DNA from: JAQGMV01 sp963828715
GTDB lineage: Bacteria > Pseudomonadota > Gammaproteobacteria > Burkholderiales > SG8-41
Direction: 5' to 3'
DNA: 64,000 bases
Assembly: GCA_963828715.1 (NCBI GenBank)
Contig: CAWHFX010000022.1
Coordinates: 1-64,000, forward strand
The translations under genes and the position numbers were made by a program. The notes under the pieces were generated by a model that saw only the letters and a program-made list of their open reading frames with translations, was not told the DNA's origin and did not search any database. Shown one piece after another: positions 15,660 through 24,191 of the stretch (positions are counted from its first letter, which is position 1; the number at the start of each line of letters is the position of its first letter).

Positions 15660-16988
15660 TCTCAGCGTTAATCCAACACTGAAGTATCAGCGTTAGTCCA
15701 ACACTTTGAGTAAGGTTTTTGGTTTTTTTCAAGGTTAGGCATGTCTAAAAAACGCGCAGTGCGCAACGCCGCGAGATGGTGCGCTTGGTACGCCGGGGCT
15801 GCAGCATGCGCTCGGTAGCAGCGAAGCTTCGTGTGGACGTGAGCACCGTGTCGTATTGGGTTGATCGGGCCGCAGCTCGACGACTGGACCGCATTGATTT
15901 CTCGGATCAGAAGACAGGTCGTGCGTCCAATCGCACGTCGCATGCCGTTGAAGAGCACATCGTTCAGTTGAGAAAGACACTGCGCGAGCACAGCGAGCTC
16001 GGGGAATATGGCGCGGCAGCGATCCACTCGCAGCTGGTCGCCGAACTGGCGCACCCGCCCTCGGTGGCGACGGTCAATCGTGTGCTTGCACGGCGCGGTT
16101 TGCAGGACGGGGTGCGGCGAATCCGCCGGCCGGCGCCGCCTAAAGGCTGGTATTTGCCGGAAGTGGTGGCCGGCCGCGCCGAGCTCGACTGCTTTGATTT
16201 CGTCGAAGGCCTGAAGATCGTAGACGGTCCGGTGGTGGACGTGCTGACCGCCAAGAGCCTGCACGGGGCGCTCACCGATGCCTGGGTGGTCGCAAAAAGC
16301 ACAAAGAGCACGCTGCCGTGCCTGCTCGAGCGTTGGACGCGCGATGGATTGCCGCGCTACGCCCAGTTCGATAACGACACCGTGTTTCAAGGCGCCCATC
16401 AGTTCGCCAATACGGTAGGAGCAGTCAGCCGACTGTGTCTGCAGCTGAGCATCGTTCCGGTGTTCGCGGCGCCGCTCGAACACGGCATGCAGAACACGAT
16501 CGAGAGCTTCAATGGCCTGTGGCAAGCCAAAGTCTGGCAGCGCCACCGCGTCAGTGGCCCGAGCGAACTGCAACGGCGCTCCGACCATTACGTCGCGGCG
16601 CATCGTGCCCGAACCGAAGCACTGCGCGAAACCGCGCCAGCAAGACGCCGCATGCCCCGTAACTTCACATTCAATCCGCAGCGTCCGCTTGCTGGCCATA
16701 TCGTGTTCGTTCGACGCACCACCGAAAAAGGTCACATTCGCATGCTCGGGCAGACCTTCGGTGTCAGTCCGGCATGGCCGCACCGCCTGGTGCGTTGCGA
16801 GGTCGATTTCGATCATCACGAGATCCGCTGCTTCGCGTTGCGACGTCGCGAACCACACGATCAGCCCCTCCTCGTCACAATCCCATACCATCGGCCAGAC
16901 AAACCGTTCAAGGGTGCATTATGAGTGTTGGACCAACGCTGAGACACCGCCACGTCGACGTCAAAATTGTGTTGGACCAACGCTGAGA
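15660..16988 (+). mobile_element. Insertion sequence with duplicated terminal inverted repeats
   Basis: A 1,329-bp element. Outer ends are TCTCAGCGTTAATCCAACAC (15660-15679) and GTGTTGGACCAACGCTGAGA (16969-16988), matching at 18 of 20 positions as inverted repeats. Each end carries a second inner copy: 15687-15704 on the left and 16925-16944 on the right. One integrase-core transposase fills the interior. Both flanks are GTCACCC-type heptamers, so the element sits in that repeat; no clear target duplication is visible. Confidence 0.85.
15776..16924 (+). CDS. IS transposase, DDE integrase-core type
   Basis: A 382-residue transposase. The N-terminal HTH (MRSVAAKLRVDVSTVSYWVDRA) is followed by a linker and an rve-type catalytic core. 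Candidate acidic residues are Asp near 140 (DCFDFVEG), Asp near 198 (QFDNDTVF) and Glu near 242 (NTIESFNGLWQAKVW), a DD(~41)E layout like IS481/IS3-type integrases. It ends just inside the right inner repeat. An ATG at 15741 opens MSKKRAVRNAAR in a different frame; this could be the original N-terminus before a one-base slip or a frameshifting site. Intact, so potentially active. Confidence 0.8.
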   Translation: MVRLVRRGCSMRSVAAKLRVDVSTVSYWVDRAAARRLDRIDFSDQKTGRASNRTSHAVEEHIVQLRKTLREHSELGEYGAAAIHSQLVAELAHPPSVATVNRVLARRGLQDGVRRIRRPAPPKGWYLPEVVAGRAELDCFDFVEGLKIVDGPVVDVLTAKSLHGALTDAWVVAKSTKSTLPCLLERWTRDGLPRYAQFDNDTVFQGAHQFANTVGAVSRLCLQLSIVPVFAAPLEHGMQNTIESFNGLWQAKVWQRHRVSGPSELQRRSDHYVAAHRARTEALRETAPARRRMPRNFTFNPQRPLAGHIVFVRRTTEKGHIRMLGQTFGVSPAWPHRLVRCEVDFDHHEIRCFALRRREPHDQPLLVTIPYHRPDKPFKGAL

Positions 16989-17050
16989 TTCGCCCCGTCA
17001 CCCGTCACTCGTCACTCGCCACCCAACACCCGCCACGGTCTCGCATCCGT

Positions 17051-18037
17051 ATGAACATCGATCTTCACAACCACGTCGTCCCTCCCGCTGTCGTTGACGC
17101 GCTCACGCGCAATCCGGCGCGGTACGGCACCGGTATCGAGGAACACGGCGGAAAGCGCTATTTCAACGTGCACGGCCGCTACGCCGAGCTTCAGGCGGCG
17201 TTCTACGATGTCGATGCGAAAGTCGAATGGATGGACCGCAGCGGCGTCGACATTGCAGGCATTTCCGTCGGACCGCCGATCTATTTCTACAACCTGAGCG
17301 CCGACATCGGGCTCGAGGCAGCGCGCCTTGCCAACGACGGCATCGCGCAAATGGTCGAGAAGCACCCGACGCGACTCCGGGGCCTCGCGCATCTGCCCAT
17401 GCAGGACCCGGACGCTGCGATCGTCGAGCTCGAGCGCGTGGTGAGGGAGCACAAGTTCAAGGGCGTCGAAGTCGGCACGTCGATCGAGGGGCGTCCGCTC
17501 GCCGACGAACGCTTCCGCAAGGTTCTGAAGACGATCGAGCAGCTCGACTGCTTCCTCTTCACGCACCCGTACCAATGCCTGGCGAAGGGCTGGATGGACG
17601 ACTACTACCTCGCCAATTTCATCGGTTTTCCGCTGGACACCACGATGATGGTGGCCCATCTCATGTTCAGCGGCGCGCTCGACGAATTGAAGACGCTGAA
17701 GATCCTGCTGCCGCACGGCGGCGGCTACGTGCCGTATCAGATCGGCCGGTTCATACACGGCTTCAACGTTCGCACGGAGCCCAAGGTGAAGACGAACACC
17801 TCCCCCGCGGATCTGCTGCGGCGGTTCTACTTCGACTCGCTCACCCACGATCCGCAGGCCGCGCGCCACCTCATCAATCGTGTCGGCGCGGATCGCGTCG
17901 TGATCGGCAGCGACCATCCTTTCGACATGGGGCCGCCCGATCTCATGGGCGCGATCGATGCGATACCGGGCCTTACGGCGAGCGAGCGCGAATACCTCTG
18001 CAGCCTGACCGCGCTGTCGCTGCTCGGTGAAGACTAA
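17051..18037 (+). CDS. Amidohydrolase family protein (ACMSD-like)
   Basis: A 328-residue metal-dependent amidohydrolase of the 2-amino-3-carboxymuconate-semialdehyde decarboxylase-like family. Visible metal/active-site elements are the N-terminal HxH (MNIDLHNHVVP), His in LFTHPYQC, His in ILLPHGGGYVPY and Asp in IGSDHPFDMG. Members act as hydrolases or non-oxidative decarboxylases on aromatic or keto acids. It is followed after 24 bases by a PEP-mutase-family lyase on the same strand, so both probably serve one catabolic route. The ATG follows heptamer-type repeats. Confidence 0.8.
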   Translation: MNIDLHNHVVPPAVVDALTRNPARYGTGIEEHGGKRYFNVHGRYAELQAAFYDVDAKVEWMDRSGVDIAGISVGPPIYFYNLSADIGLEAARLANDGIAQMVEKHPTRLRGLAHLPMQDPDAAIVELERVVREHKFKGVEVGTSIEGRPLADERFRKVLKTIEQLDCFLFTHPYQCLAKGWMDDYYLANFIGFPLDTTMMVAHLMFSGALDELKTLKILLPHGGGYVPYQIGRFIHGFNVRTEPKVKTNTSPADLLRRFYFDSLTHDPQAARHLINRVGADRVVIGSDHPFDMGPPDLMGAIDAIPGLTASEREYLCSLTALSLLGED

Positions 18038-18061
18038 GGTTCCCTAACCAGGAGATGACGA

Positions 18062-18919
18062 ATGACACTGACCGAACGCCGTAACCGGCTGCGCAAGCTG
18101 CTGGCGGGCGACCAATGCTTCTCGCCTGCAAGTGTTTACGATCCCTTATCCGCCCGCGTCGCAGAGAGTGTGGGTTACGAGATCGGCATGCTGGCCGGTT
18201 CGGTCGCCTCGAACACGACGCTGGCCTCGCCCGATCTCATCGTGCTCACCATGACCGAGTTCGCCGACCAGATCCGCCGCATCATGCGCGCATCCACGCT
18301 GAGCCTCATCGTGGATGCCGATCACGGCTACGGCAACGCTCTGAATGTGATGCGCACTGTGGAAGAGTGCGAACATTCAGGTGTCTCGGCGATGAGCATC
18401 GAGGACACCTTGCTGCCCACGCGTTTCGGCAGCACCAAGGAAGAGTTCCTCTCGGTCGAGGAGGGCGTCGGCAAGATGAAAGCCGCGCTGACCGCGCGCC
18501 GCGATCCGTCGCTCATGATCGTCGGCCGCACCTCTGCGCTCAAAGGCGAAGGGCTCGAAGGCGCGCTGGCGCGCTCGAAGGCGTACGCTGCGGCCGGCGT
18601 CGATGCGATCTTTCTGGTGGGCGTGGAGACGATCGAGCAGGTCAAAGCCGTGCACGATGCCGTCAAACGTCCCATCTTCGTCGGCTCGGCCCCTGCATCG
18701 CTGAAGCGCGAAGATTTCGCGAAGGCCGGTGCGCGCATCCTGCTGCAGGGTCATCAGCCTGTTGCCGCGGCAGTCAAGGCCGTGCGCGAGGTTTACGAGC
18801 ATCTGTTCAAGGGCGGCGCGCCGGCGGATCTGAAGTCGAAGATCGCGTCGAACGAGGAGATGAATGCGCTGACCAGGAACGATCAGTTCAAGGCCTGGCA
18901 GAAAGACTATCTGCGATAG
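18062..18919 (+). CDS. Isocitrate lyase / PEP mutase family protein (oxaloacetate decarboxylase-like)
   Basis: A 285-residue TIM-barrel protein of the PEP-mutase/isocitrate-lyase superfamily. Signatures are SPASVYDPLSARVAESVGYEIGMLAGS, the Mg-binding DADHGYGNALNVMRTV, SIEDTLLPTRFG and the RTSALKGEGLEGAL helix. The KCGH loop of isocitrate lyase is absent, and the sequence is closest to oxaloacetate decarboxylase / carboxyphosphonate-mutase-like members that split small 2-keto diacids. A ribosome-binding AGGAGATGACG precedes the ATG. It probably forms an operon with the amidohydrolase. Confidence 0.8.
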   Translation: MTLTERRNRLRKLLAGDQCFSPASVYDPLSARVAESVGYEIGMLAGSVASNTTLASPDLIVLTMTEFADQIRRIMRASTLSLIVDADHGYGNALNVMRTVEECEHSGVSAMSIEDTLLPTRFGSTKEEFLSVEEGVGKMKAALTARRDPSLMIVGRTSALKGEGLEGALARSKAYAAAGVDAIFLVGVETIEQVKAVHDAVKRPIFVGSAPASLKREDFAKAGARILLQGHQPVAAAVKAVREVYEHLFKGGAPADLKSKIASNEEMNALTRNDQFKAWQKDYLR

Positions 18920-18939
18920 AGTCCGACCCAGACGCGGCA

Positions 18940-19105
18940 AACTCGCAGGCTCGTGTGGTGACTCACGAGTTCGTGCCACAACAAGTCGTTCGTGCTGAGG
19001 AGCGGGAGCGTCTCGAAGCACGGACAACCGCGGCCATTCGCTCTTCGAGACGGCCTCTGCCGGCCTCCTCAGGGCGAACGCTTATAGTGCGAACTTACGG
19101 TTCGC
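18940..19105. repeat. Intergenic palindromic repeat (GTTCGTGCTGAG / TCGAAGCAC type)
   Basis: The gap between convergent genes holds GTTCGTGCTGAGGAGC, TCTCGAAGCACG, CTTCGAGACGG and CCTCAGGGCGAACG, arms of imperfect inverted repeats. Related sequence lies at about 33,775-33,845, 40,955-41,225 and 58,890-59,030. This is a widespread kind of extragenic palindrome; no coding capacity is seen. Confidence 0.55.
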
Positions 19106-19109
19106 GACA

Positions 19110-20090
19110 CTAGTTCGGCTCCAGCCCGACCGCCTTCACCACTTTCGACCAGCGCGCGATCTCGGCCGTATACATGCGGCCGAATTCGTCCGGGCTGCTG
19201 CCGACAGGGTCGAGACCCTGACCGAGCAAGAGCTTGTGCGTGTCGGGCTCGGCCAGCGCTTTCACGACGACCTCGTGGATCTTCGCGGCGATCGCCTTGT
19301 CCATGCCGCCGGGCGCGAACAGCGCATACCAGTTGTCGTAGCCGAAGCCCGGCACGCCTGATTCCGCGACCGTGGGCATGTCCGGCAATGCCGGCGAGCG
19401 CTTATGCCCCACCGTCGCGAGCGCGCGGAGCTTCCCCGCCGTGAAGAACGGTCGCGTCGAGATCACGCTCGCAATCGTGGTTGCGATGCGTCCCGCGATG
19501 ACATCGGTGACGCTCGGTGCCGTTCCCTTGTACGGCACGTGCGTCATTTTTATGCCTGTCATCTGCGCGAAGAGCGCCATTGCCAGATGCTGCCCGGAGC
19601 CCTGTCCTGAAGACGAATACAAGAGCTCTCCCGGCCGCGCTCGAGCAAACGCGATGAACTCCTTCACGGTCCTCGCCGGAACGGACGGATGCACCACCAT
19701 CACCCCGGGCGAGATCACGGCGAGCGTGACCGGCAGCAGATCGTTATGCGGATCGTAGTTCAACTTCATGATACTGGGCGTGATCGTGATGCCCGATGAC
19801 GACATGAGCAGGGTGTAGCCGTCGGGCGGTGCCTTCGCCACGATTTCGGCTGCGACCGCGCCGCCCGCACCGGGACGGTTGTCCGCGACCACAGACTGCC
19901 CCCACGCCTGATTCATTTTCTGCGCCAGAAAGCGCCCAGTGGTATCGACGCCACCGCCGGGCGCGAGCGCGACGACCATGCGGATCGACTTCGACGGGTA
20001 ATTCGTCGCCTGCGCACAGACCGAGCCTGCGCCGATGGCCAGCGCGACGCCTGTCAATGCGGCGCCGACGTTCAAAGCTGATGCGTTCAT
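19110..20090 (-). CDS. Bug-family (TTT) solute-binding protein 1
   Basis: A 326-residue periplasmic receptor with a signal peptide (VALAIGAGSVCAQA). Family signatures are VVALAPGGGVDTTGRFLAQKM, VVADNRPGAGGAVAAEIVAKAPPDGYTLLMSSS and MTHVPYKGTAPSVTDVIAG. Bug receptors bind small carboxylates or related metabolites for tripartite tricarboxylate transporters or as sensors. It is convergent with the lyase gene and transcribed alone. No TctA/TctB membrane genes lie nearby. Confidence 0.88.
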   Translation of the reverse strand: MNASALNVGAALTGVALAIGAGSVCAQATNYPSKSIRMVVALAPGGGVDTTGRFLAQKMNQAWGQSVVADNRPGAGGAVAAEIVAKAPPDGYTLLMSSSGITITPSIMKLNYDPHNDLLPVTLAVISPGVMVVHPSVPARTVKEFIAFARARPGELLYSSSGQGSGQHLAMALFAQMTGIKMTHVPYKGTAPSVTDVIAGRIATTIASVISTRPFFTAGKLRALATVGHKRSPALPDMPTVAESGVPGFGYDNWYALFAPGGMDKAIAAKIHEVVVKALAEPDTHKLLLGQGLDPVGSSPDEFGRMYTAEIARWSKVVKAVGLEPN

Positions 20091-20211
20091 CCGTTCTCCG
20101 TCGCTATTTGAGATATGGGCCGGGATTATCCAGCGGCCTGTGCATCCGTGGGGTGCAACTTGGTCGTGCAGCGTTGCGCGCGATGGCAGCGTTCGTCGTG
20201 AAATGGAGTGG

Positions 20212-20556
20212 CTAATCCTTCCTCAGTACCAGTGCGGAGAGCGCCCACGACACGACGCTGAACAGGATCGCACCGATGACCCCGGACCAGAAGCCTTCCA
20301 CGATGAACCCCTTGACGACCGAGCCCACGAACCAGAAGAGAAGGCCGTTGATGACGAGGATGAAGAGGCCGAGCGTGAGCACCGTCACCGGCAGCGTCAG
20401 CAGGATCAGAACGGGCCGGATGAACGCATTCACGAGTCCCAGGATCAGCGCCGCGATGAGCGCGCTCTTGAAATCCGCGATCGTGATCGACGGCATGAGG
20501 TACGCCACCGCGATCAGCGCGAGCGTATTGAGGAGCCACACCAGCAGTATTCTCAT
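20212..20556 (-). CDS. Phage-holin-family / YvlD-like membrane protein
   Basis: A 114-residue protein made of four hydrophobic helices (MRILLVWLLNTLALIAVAYLM; ALIAALILGLVNAFIRPVLILLTLPVTVLTLGLF; LFWFVGSVVKGF; VIGAILFSVVSWALSALV). The NAFIRPVLILLTLPVTVLTLG stretch is characteristic of the phage holin family IV / DUF360 (YvlD) proteins, which despite the name are chromosomal and of unknown function. It is preceded by the NADP oxidoreductase, 73 bases away on the same strand. Confidence 0.8.
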   Translation of the reverse strand: MRILLVWLLNTLALIAVAYLMPSITIADFKSALIAALILGLVNAFIRPVLILLTLPVTVLTLGLFILVINGLLFWFVGSVVKGFIVEGFWSGVIGAILFSVVSWALSALVLRKD

Positions 20557-20629
20557 CGCACTCTCCTGTGTTGTAAGTCAGACCGGCTCTGCGGCCGGTT
20601 CGACCCTGTGTATGCCGCCGTTCGGCGGG

Positions 20630-21661
20630 TCAGGTCGGCTCTTCGGCGACTTTGACCATCTGCTTGCCGATATTCTCGCTCGTGAGCAGTCTCAGAAAAG
20701 CACGCGGCAGACTCTCGAAGCCGTCGGCGACGTCGAACTTCGATTTCATGAGGCCCGCCTTGAGCCATGCGCCGATGCGCTGGCGCGCCTCTGCGTGGTA
20801 CTGCTGATAGTCGCTCACGAGGAAACCTTTGATCGTGGCACGCGCGATCAGGATCTGACGTTGAAAGCGCGGGCCGATATCGGGCTGGCCGAAGCGGGCG
20901 GCGAGACTGATGCTACCGACGAGCGCGACGCGGGCGTTCGTCGCCAGGTTCTGCATGACCGCCTCGTGGATCGGACCGGCCGTGTTGTCGATGAACACAT
21001 CGACACCCTTCGGACACACTTTGCGCAGCGCGGCAGCGAGGTCGCTTTCCGAACGGTAGTTGATCACCTCGTCGTAGCCCACTTCGCGGCACCACGCGAT
21101 CTTCTGTTCCGAGCTCGTGAACCCGACCACGTAGCACCCGCCGAGCTTCGCGATCTGGCCGGCGATCTGTCCCACGGAACCCGCGGACGCAGAGATGACG
21201 ACCGTATCTCCGGCCTTCATCCGCGTGCACTCGAGCAGCGCACAGTAGGCCGTCATCCCGTTCAGTCCCAGGGCATCCAGCCAGTACGGAAGCGCTGCGA
21301 TCTCGCGATCGACCTTGCGTATCGACGCCGGCGAAAGCACCGCGTATTCCTGCCATCCGAAGGCGTGATCGGTCACGACGACATCGCCCGGCTTGTACTG
21401 CTTTGCGTTGGAGTGGACGACTGCGCCGATGCCGCCGCCGATCATGACGTCGCCCACTGCCACTCCAGCCGCGTAATTGCGTTGCGGACTGATACGGCCC
21501 CGCATATACGGCGCGACGTCGAGATAGATCGCACGCGCGAGAACCTGGTTTGCGCGTGGCTCGGGCATCGGCGCTTCCGTCAACGTCCAGTTGTGCTCGC
21601 TGGGCATACCCTCAGGGTACGACGCAAGGCGCCATTGTCTATTGCTGCCGGAACCAGCCAT
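20630..21661 (-). CDS. NADP-dependent oxidoreductase (CurA / PTGR-like)
   Basis: A 343-residue MDR protein of the leukotriene B4 12-hydroxydehydrogenase/prostaglandin reductase group. Signatures are YLDVAPYMRGRISPQRNYAAGVAVGDVMIGGGIGAVV, GLNGMTAYCALLECTRMKAGDTVVISASAGSVGQIAGQIAK and a VFIDNTAGPIHEAV stretch. Such enzymes reduce alpha,beta-unsaturated carbonyls with NADPH; E. coli CurA is a relative. There is no catalytic or structural zinc pattern. It is divergent from the BrkB-like gene, with 74 bases between starts. Confidence 0.85.
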   Translation of the reverse strand: MAGSGSNRQWRLASYPEGMPSEHNWTLTEAPMPEPRANQVLARAIYLDVAPYMRGRISPQRNYAAGVAVGDVMIGGGIGAVVHSNAKQYKPGDVVVTDHAFGWQEYAVLSPASIRKVDREIAALPYWLDALGLNGMTAYCALLECTRMKAGDTVVISASAGSVGQIAGQIAKLGGCYVVGFTSSEQKIAWCREVGYDEVINYRSESDLAAALRKVCPKGVDVFIDNTAGPIHEAVMQNLATNARVALVGSISLAARFGQPDIGPRFQRQILIARATIKGFLVSDYQQYHAEARQRIGAWLKAGLMKSKFDVADGFESLPRAFLRLLTSENIGKQMVKVAEEPT

Positions 21662-21735
21662 GGTGTTCCTCGTTTCGTTGTCTCGTCATGTGCGCGTGCT
21701 CGCGGCGATGGCACGTGCGTGCGACACTCTGCATT

Positions 21736-22650
21736 ATGCCTAAGGAACGACTGAAGTTTCCTAATCCCCACGCACTTGCATACGTGCTCCACCACCCGGG
21801 TGCCTTTGCGGCCAGCACGCTGAAGGGCTTCAAGAGCAATCAGGGATTGCTGCTCGCCGGTGCCGTTGCCTATTACACGCTGCTGTCAGTCGTGCCGCTG
21901 CTGATCCTGATCGTGATTGCCCTCTCTCACCTTATTGATCGCGCGGAATTGCTGTCGGCGGCCGGCCGCTACCTCGAATGGCTGGTGCCCGGTCAGTCGA
22001 AGGCGGTCGTCGGCGAACTGGCCAATTTCCTCGAGCACCGGCAGGTGATCGGCACGGTCCTTTTCGTGACGATGATCTTCTTCAGCTCGCTCGCTTTTAC
22101 CGTGCTCGAAAACGCGATGGCAGTCATTTTTCTGCACCGCCGCGCAGCACGCCGGCGGCGCTTCGTCGTATCCGCATTGCTTCCCTACTGCTACATTCTG
22201 CTGCTCGGCGTGGGCTTCCTGGTGATCACGCTCGTCTCCGGCAGCCTGCAGGCGATCGGTCAGGAGTACATCGACTTTCTCGGACACACCTGGTCGCTTG
22301 GCGGTGTCTCGGGCGTGCTCCTGTACCTGCTCGGACTGGCAGGTGAGATTTTCGTCCTCACCTCGATCTATCTCGTCATGCCGGTGGGCCGCCTGAGGCT
22401 GCGCCATGCGCTCGTGGGCGGCGTCACCGCTGCGCTCCTGTGGGAGGCGACCCGCCACGTTCTCGTCTGGTACTTCGCCAGACTGTCGCAGGTGAGCGTG
22501 GTCTACGGCTCGTTCACGACGTCCATCGTGGTCCTGCTGAGTCTGGAAATCGGCGCGACGGCGCTCCTGCTCGGCGCCCAGGCGATTTCGGAATACGAAC
22601 GCGTCGAGAGTGGGGAGATGCGCCTGAGCTCGTTTCCCCGCGAAGAGTGA
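21736..22650 (+). CDS. YihY/virulence factor BrkB family membrane protein
   Basis: A 304-residue inner-membrane protein with six predicted helices. The family hallmark SNQGLLLAGAVAYYTLLSVVPLLILIVIAL is near residue 35, and an Asn/Gly-rich periplasmic loop precedes VYGSFTTSIVVLLSLEIGATALLLGAQ. Members were called RNase BN, but biochemical evidence favours a membrane protein of unclear role. The ATG at 21736 fits the family length; the frame is open further upstream but lies inside the promoter of the divergent oxidoreductase. Confidence 0.83.
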   Translation: MPKERLKFPNPHALAYVLHHPGAFAASTLKGFKSNQGLLLAGAVAYYTLLSVVPLLILIVIALSHLIDRAELLSAAGRYLEWLVPGQSKAVVGELANFLEHRQVIGTVLFVTMIFFSSLAFTVLENAMAVIFLHRRAARRRRFVVSALLPYCYILLLGVGFLVITLVSGSLQAIGQEYIDFLGHTWSLGGVSGVLLYLLGLAGEIFVLTSIYLVMPVGRLRLRHALVGGVTAALLWEATRHVLVWYFARLSQVSVVYGSFTTSIVVLLSLEIGATALLLGAQAISEYERVESGEMRLSSFPREE

Positions 22651-22792
22651 GCCGCCGCTGTCGCGTGTGTATCGCAACAAGCACTGGTGACTTCGACCGC
22701 GCGGCCTTCACCGCTCCCCGCGCTGCAACCGGCATCGTTCAGGCGGGTCGAGTGATTTGACGTCCGCTCGCGAAGGCCGCAATCTCCACCAC

Positions 22793-23917
22793 ATGAACGA
22801 CGAGTTCGATGTGGCGGTCGTCGGCGGCGGCGTCGTAGGTTCGACAATCGCGTGGGGCCTGGCGGGTGCCGGCCGACGCATCTGCGTGCTCGATGACGGC
22901 GACGTCGCGCACCGCGCGTCGCGTGGCAACTTCGCCCTGGTGTGGGTGCAGAGCAAGGGCCTTGGTATGGCCCGCTACTCGGCGTGGACCATGCGCTCGG
23001 CGAACGCGTGGGAAGGATTTGCGCGCGTGTTACGCGAGCAGACTGGAATCGACGTTGCGTTCGCGCGCCCGGGCGGTCTCAATCTGGTGTTGTCGGAACA
23101 GGAATGGGACTCGCGGCGGCGCATGCTCGAGCGTCTGCAGAGCCAGCCGGGTATGCAGCGCTTCGAATGGGAGATGCTCGATCGTGCGCGCGTGAAGCAG
23201 ATGCTGCCGCAGATTGGCCCGGACGTGGTCGGCGGCAGCTACAGTCCCCACGACGGTCACTGCAACGCGCTGAGGCTCCTGTGCGCGCTGCACAAAGGCA
23301 TGCACCGTCTCGGGATTGCCTATCTGCCGGAGCATCCGGTCGGACATATCGATTGTCGCAACGGTGAATTCCGCATGAGCACCCGGGGGCGCGAAGTGCG
23401 TGCGGCGAAGGTGGTGTTCGCGGCCGGCATCGACAATGCCCGGCTCGGTGCGATGGTCGGACTGCACATTCCGGTGCGGCCCGAGCGCGGTCAGCTCGTC
23501 GTAACCGAGAAGACCGCACCGTTTCTGCGCTACCCGATGTCGAAGGTCCGGCAGACCGACGAGGGCGGGGTGATGATCGGTGATTCGCAGGAGGAAGCTG
23601 GCCTCGACGGCACCGTCAGCACCGCTGTCACATCGCAGCTCGCGAAACGTGCTGTTCGCATCTTCCCTCAGCTCGCGGCACTGAACGTCGTGCGCACGTG
23701 GGCGTGTCTGCGCGTCATGACGCCCGATCGATTTCCGATATACGACCAGTCGGAAACGTGCCCGGGCGCTTTCTCGGCCGCCTGCCATAGCGGCATCACG
23801 CTCGCTGCCGCACACGCGCTGTTCCTCGCGCCGCGCATCGCCGAAGGGCGTCTTCCATCCGACGAACTCGACAGTTTCAGCAGCAGGCGATTCGATGTTC
23901 CGGCGCTCGCAGCCTGA
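22793..23917 (+). CDS. FAD-dependent oxidoreductase (DAO family, HcnC/OoxB-like subunit)
   Basis: A 374-residue D-amino-acid-oxidase-fold protein. The dinucleotide motif VAVVGGGVVGSTIAWGLAGAG opens it, with RPERGQLVVTEK midway and a C-terminal FAD contact RVMTPDRFPIYDQ. The ATG at 22793 fits the usual distance to the GxGxxG. It overlaps the next gene by 23 bases. Together with the following 2Fe-2S and FAD/NAD proteins it matches the subunit set of opine oxidases, hydrogen cyanide synthase and D-hydroxyproline dehydrogenases, membrane-associated enzymes that oxidise amines or amino acids. Confidence 0.83.
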   Translation: MNDEFDVAVVGGGVVGSTIAWGLAGAGRRICVLDDGDVAHRASRGNFALVWVQSKGLGMARYSAWTMRSANAWEGFARVLREQTGIDVAFARPGGLNLVLSEQEWDSRRRMLERLQSQPGMQRFEWEMLDRARVKQMLPQIGPDVVGGSYSPHDGHCNALRLLCALHKGMHRLGIAYLPEHPVGHIDCRNGEFRMSTRGREVRAAKVVFAAGIDNARLGAMVGLHIPVRPERGQLVVTEKTAPFLRYPMSKVRQTDEGGVMIGDSQEEAGLDGTVSTAVTSQLAKRAVRIFPQLAALNVVRTWACLRVMTPDRFPIYDQSETCPGAFSAACHSGITLAAAHALFLAPRIAEGRLPSDELDSFSSRRFDVPALAA

Positions 23918-24191
23918 CGCCCGGCCGCGCGTCGCGATCACGATCGAGGGCAAGGCCGTCGATGCGCGCGACGGAGATACCGTCGCGGCCGCAATGCTCG
24001 CGGCGGGTTTCGACCATTGCCGGACGACGCCGGTGTCGGGCGAACGACGTGCGCCATACTGCATGATGGGCGTGTGCTTCGACTGCCTCGTCACGATCGA
24101 CGGTATCGGCAACCGGCAGGCCTGTCTCGTTCACGTGCGCGAGGGCATGGCGATCGAGCTTCAACACGGGAAGCGCGAGCTTGGACGCTGA
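23895..24191 (+). CDS. (2Fe-2S)-binding subunit (HcnA-like)
   Basis: A 98-residue ferredoxin-like protein with four Cys near residues 42-78: DHCRTT, PYCMMGVCFDCLVTID and QACLVHV, the pattern of small 2Fe-2S subunits in opine/hydroxyproline dehydrogenases and HcnABC. The start overlaps the preceding oxidoreductase and the stop lies inside the next gene's start region, so the three are translationally coupled. It would pass electrons between the two flavin subunits. Cytoplasmic. Confidence 0.83.
   Translation: MFRRSQPDARPRVAITIEGKAVDARDGDTVAAAMLAAGFDHCRTTPVSGERRAPYCMMGVCFDCLVTIDGIGNRQACLVHVREGMAIELQHGKRELGR

Noticed and set aside
20212..20556. Prophage remnant suggested by the holin-family gene
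   Set aside because: Proteins of this YvlD-like family are ordinary chromosomal membrane proteins, and no other phage gene lies nearby.
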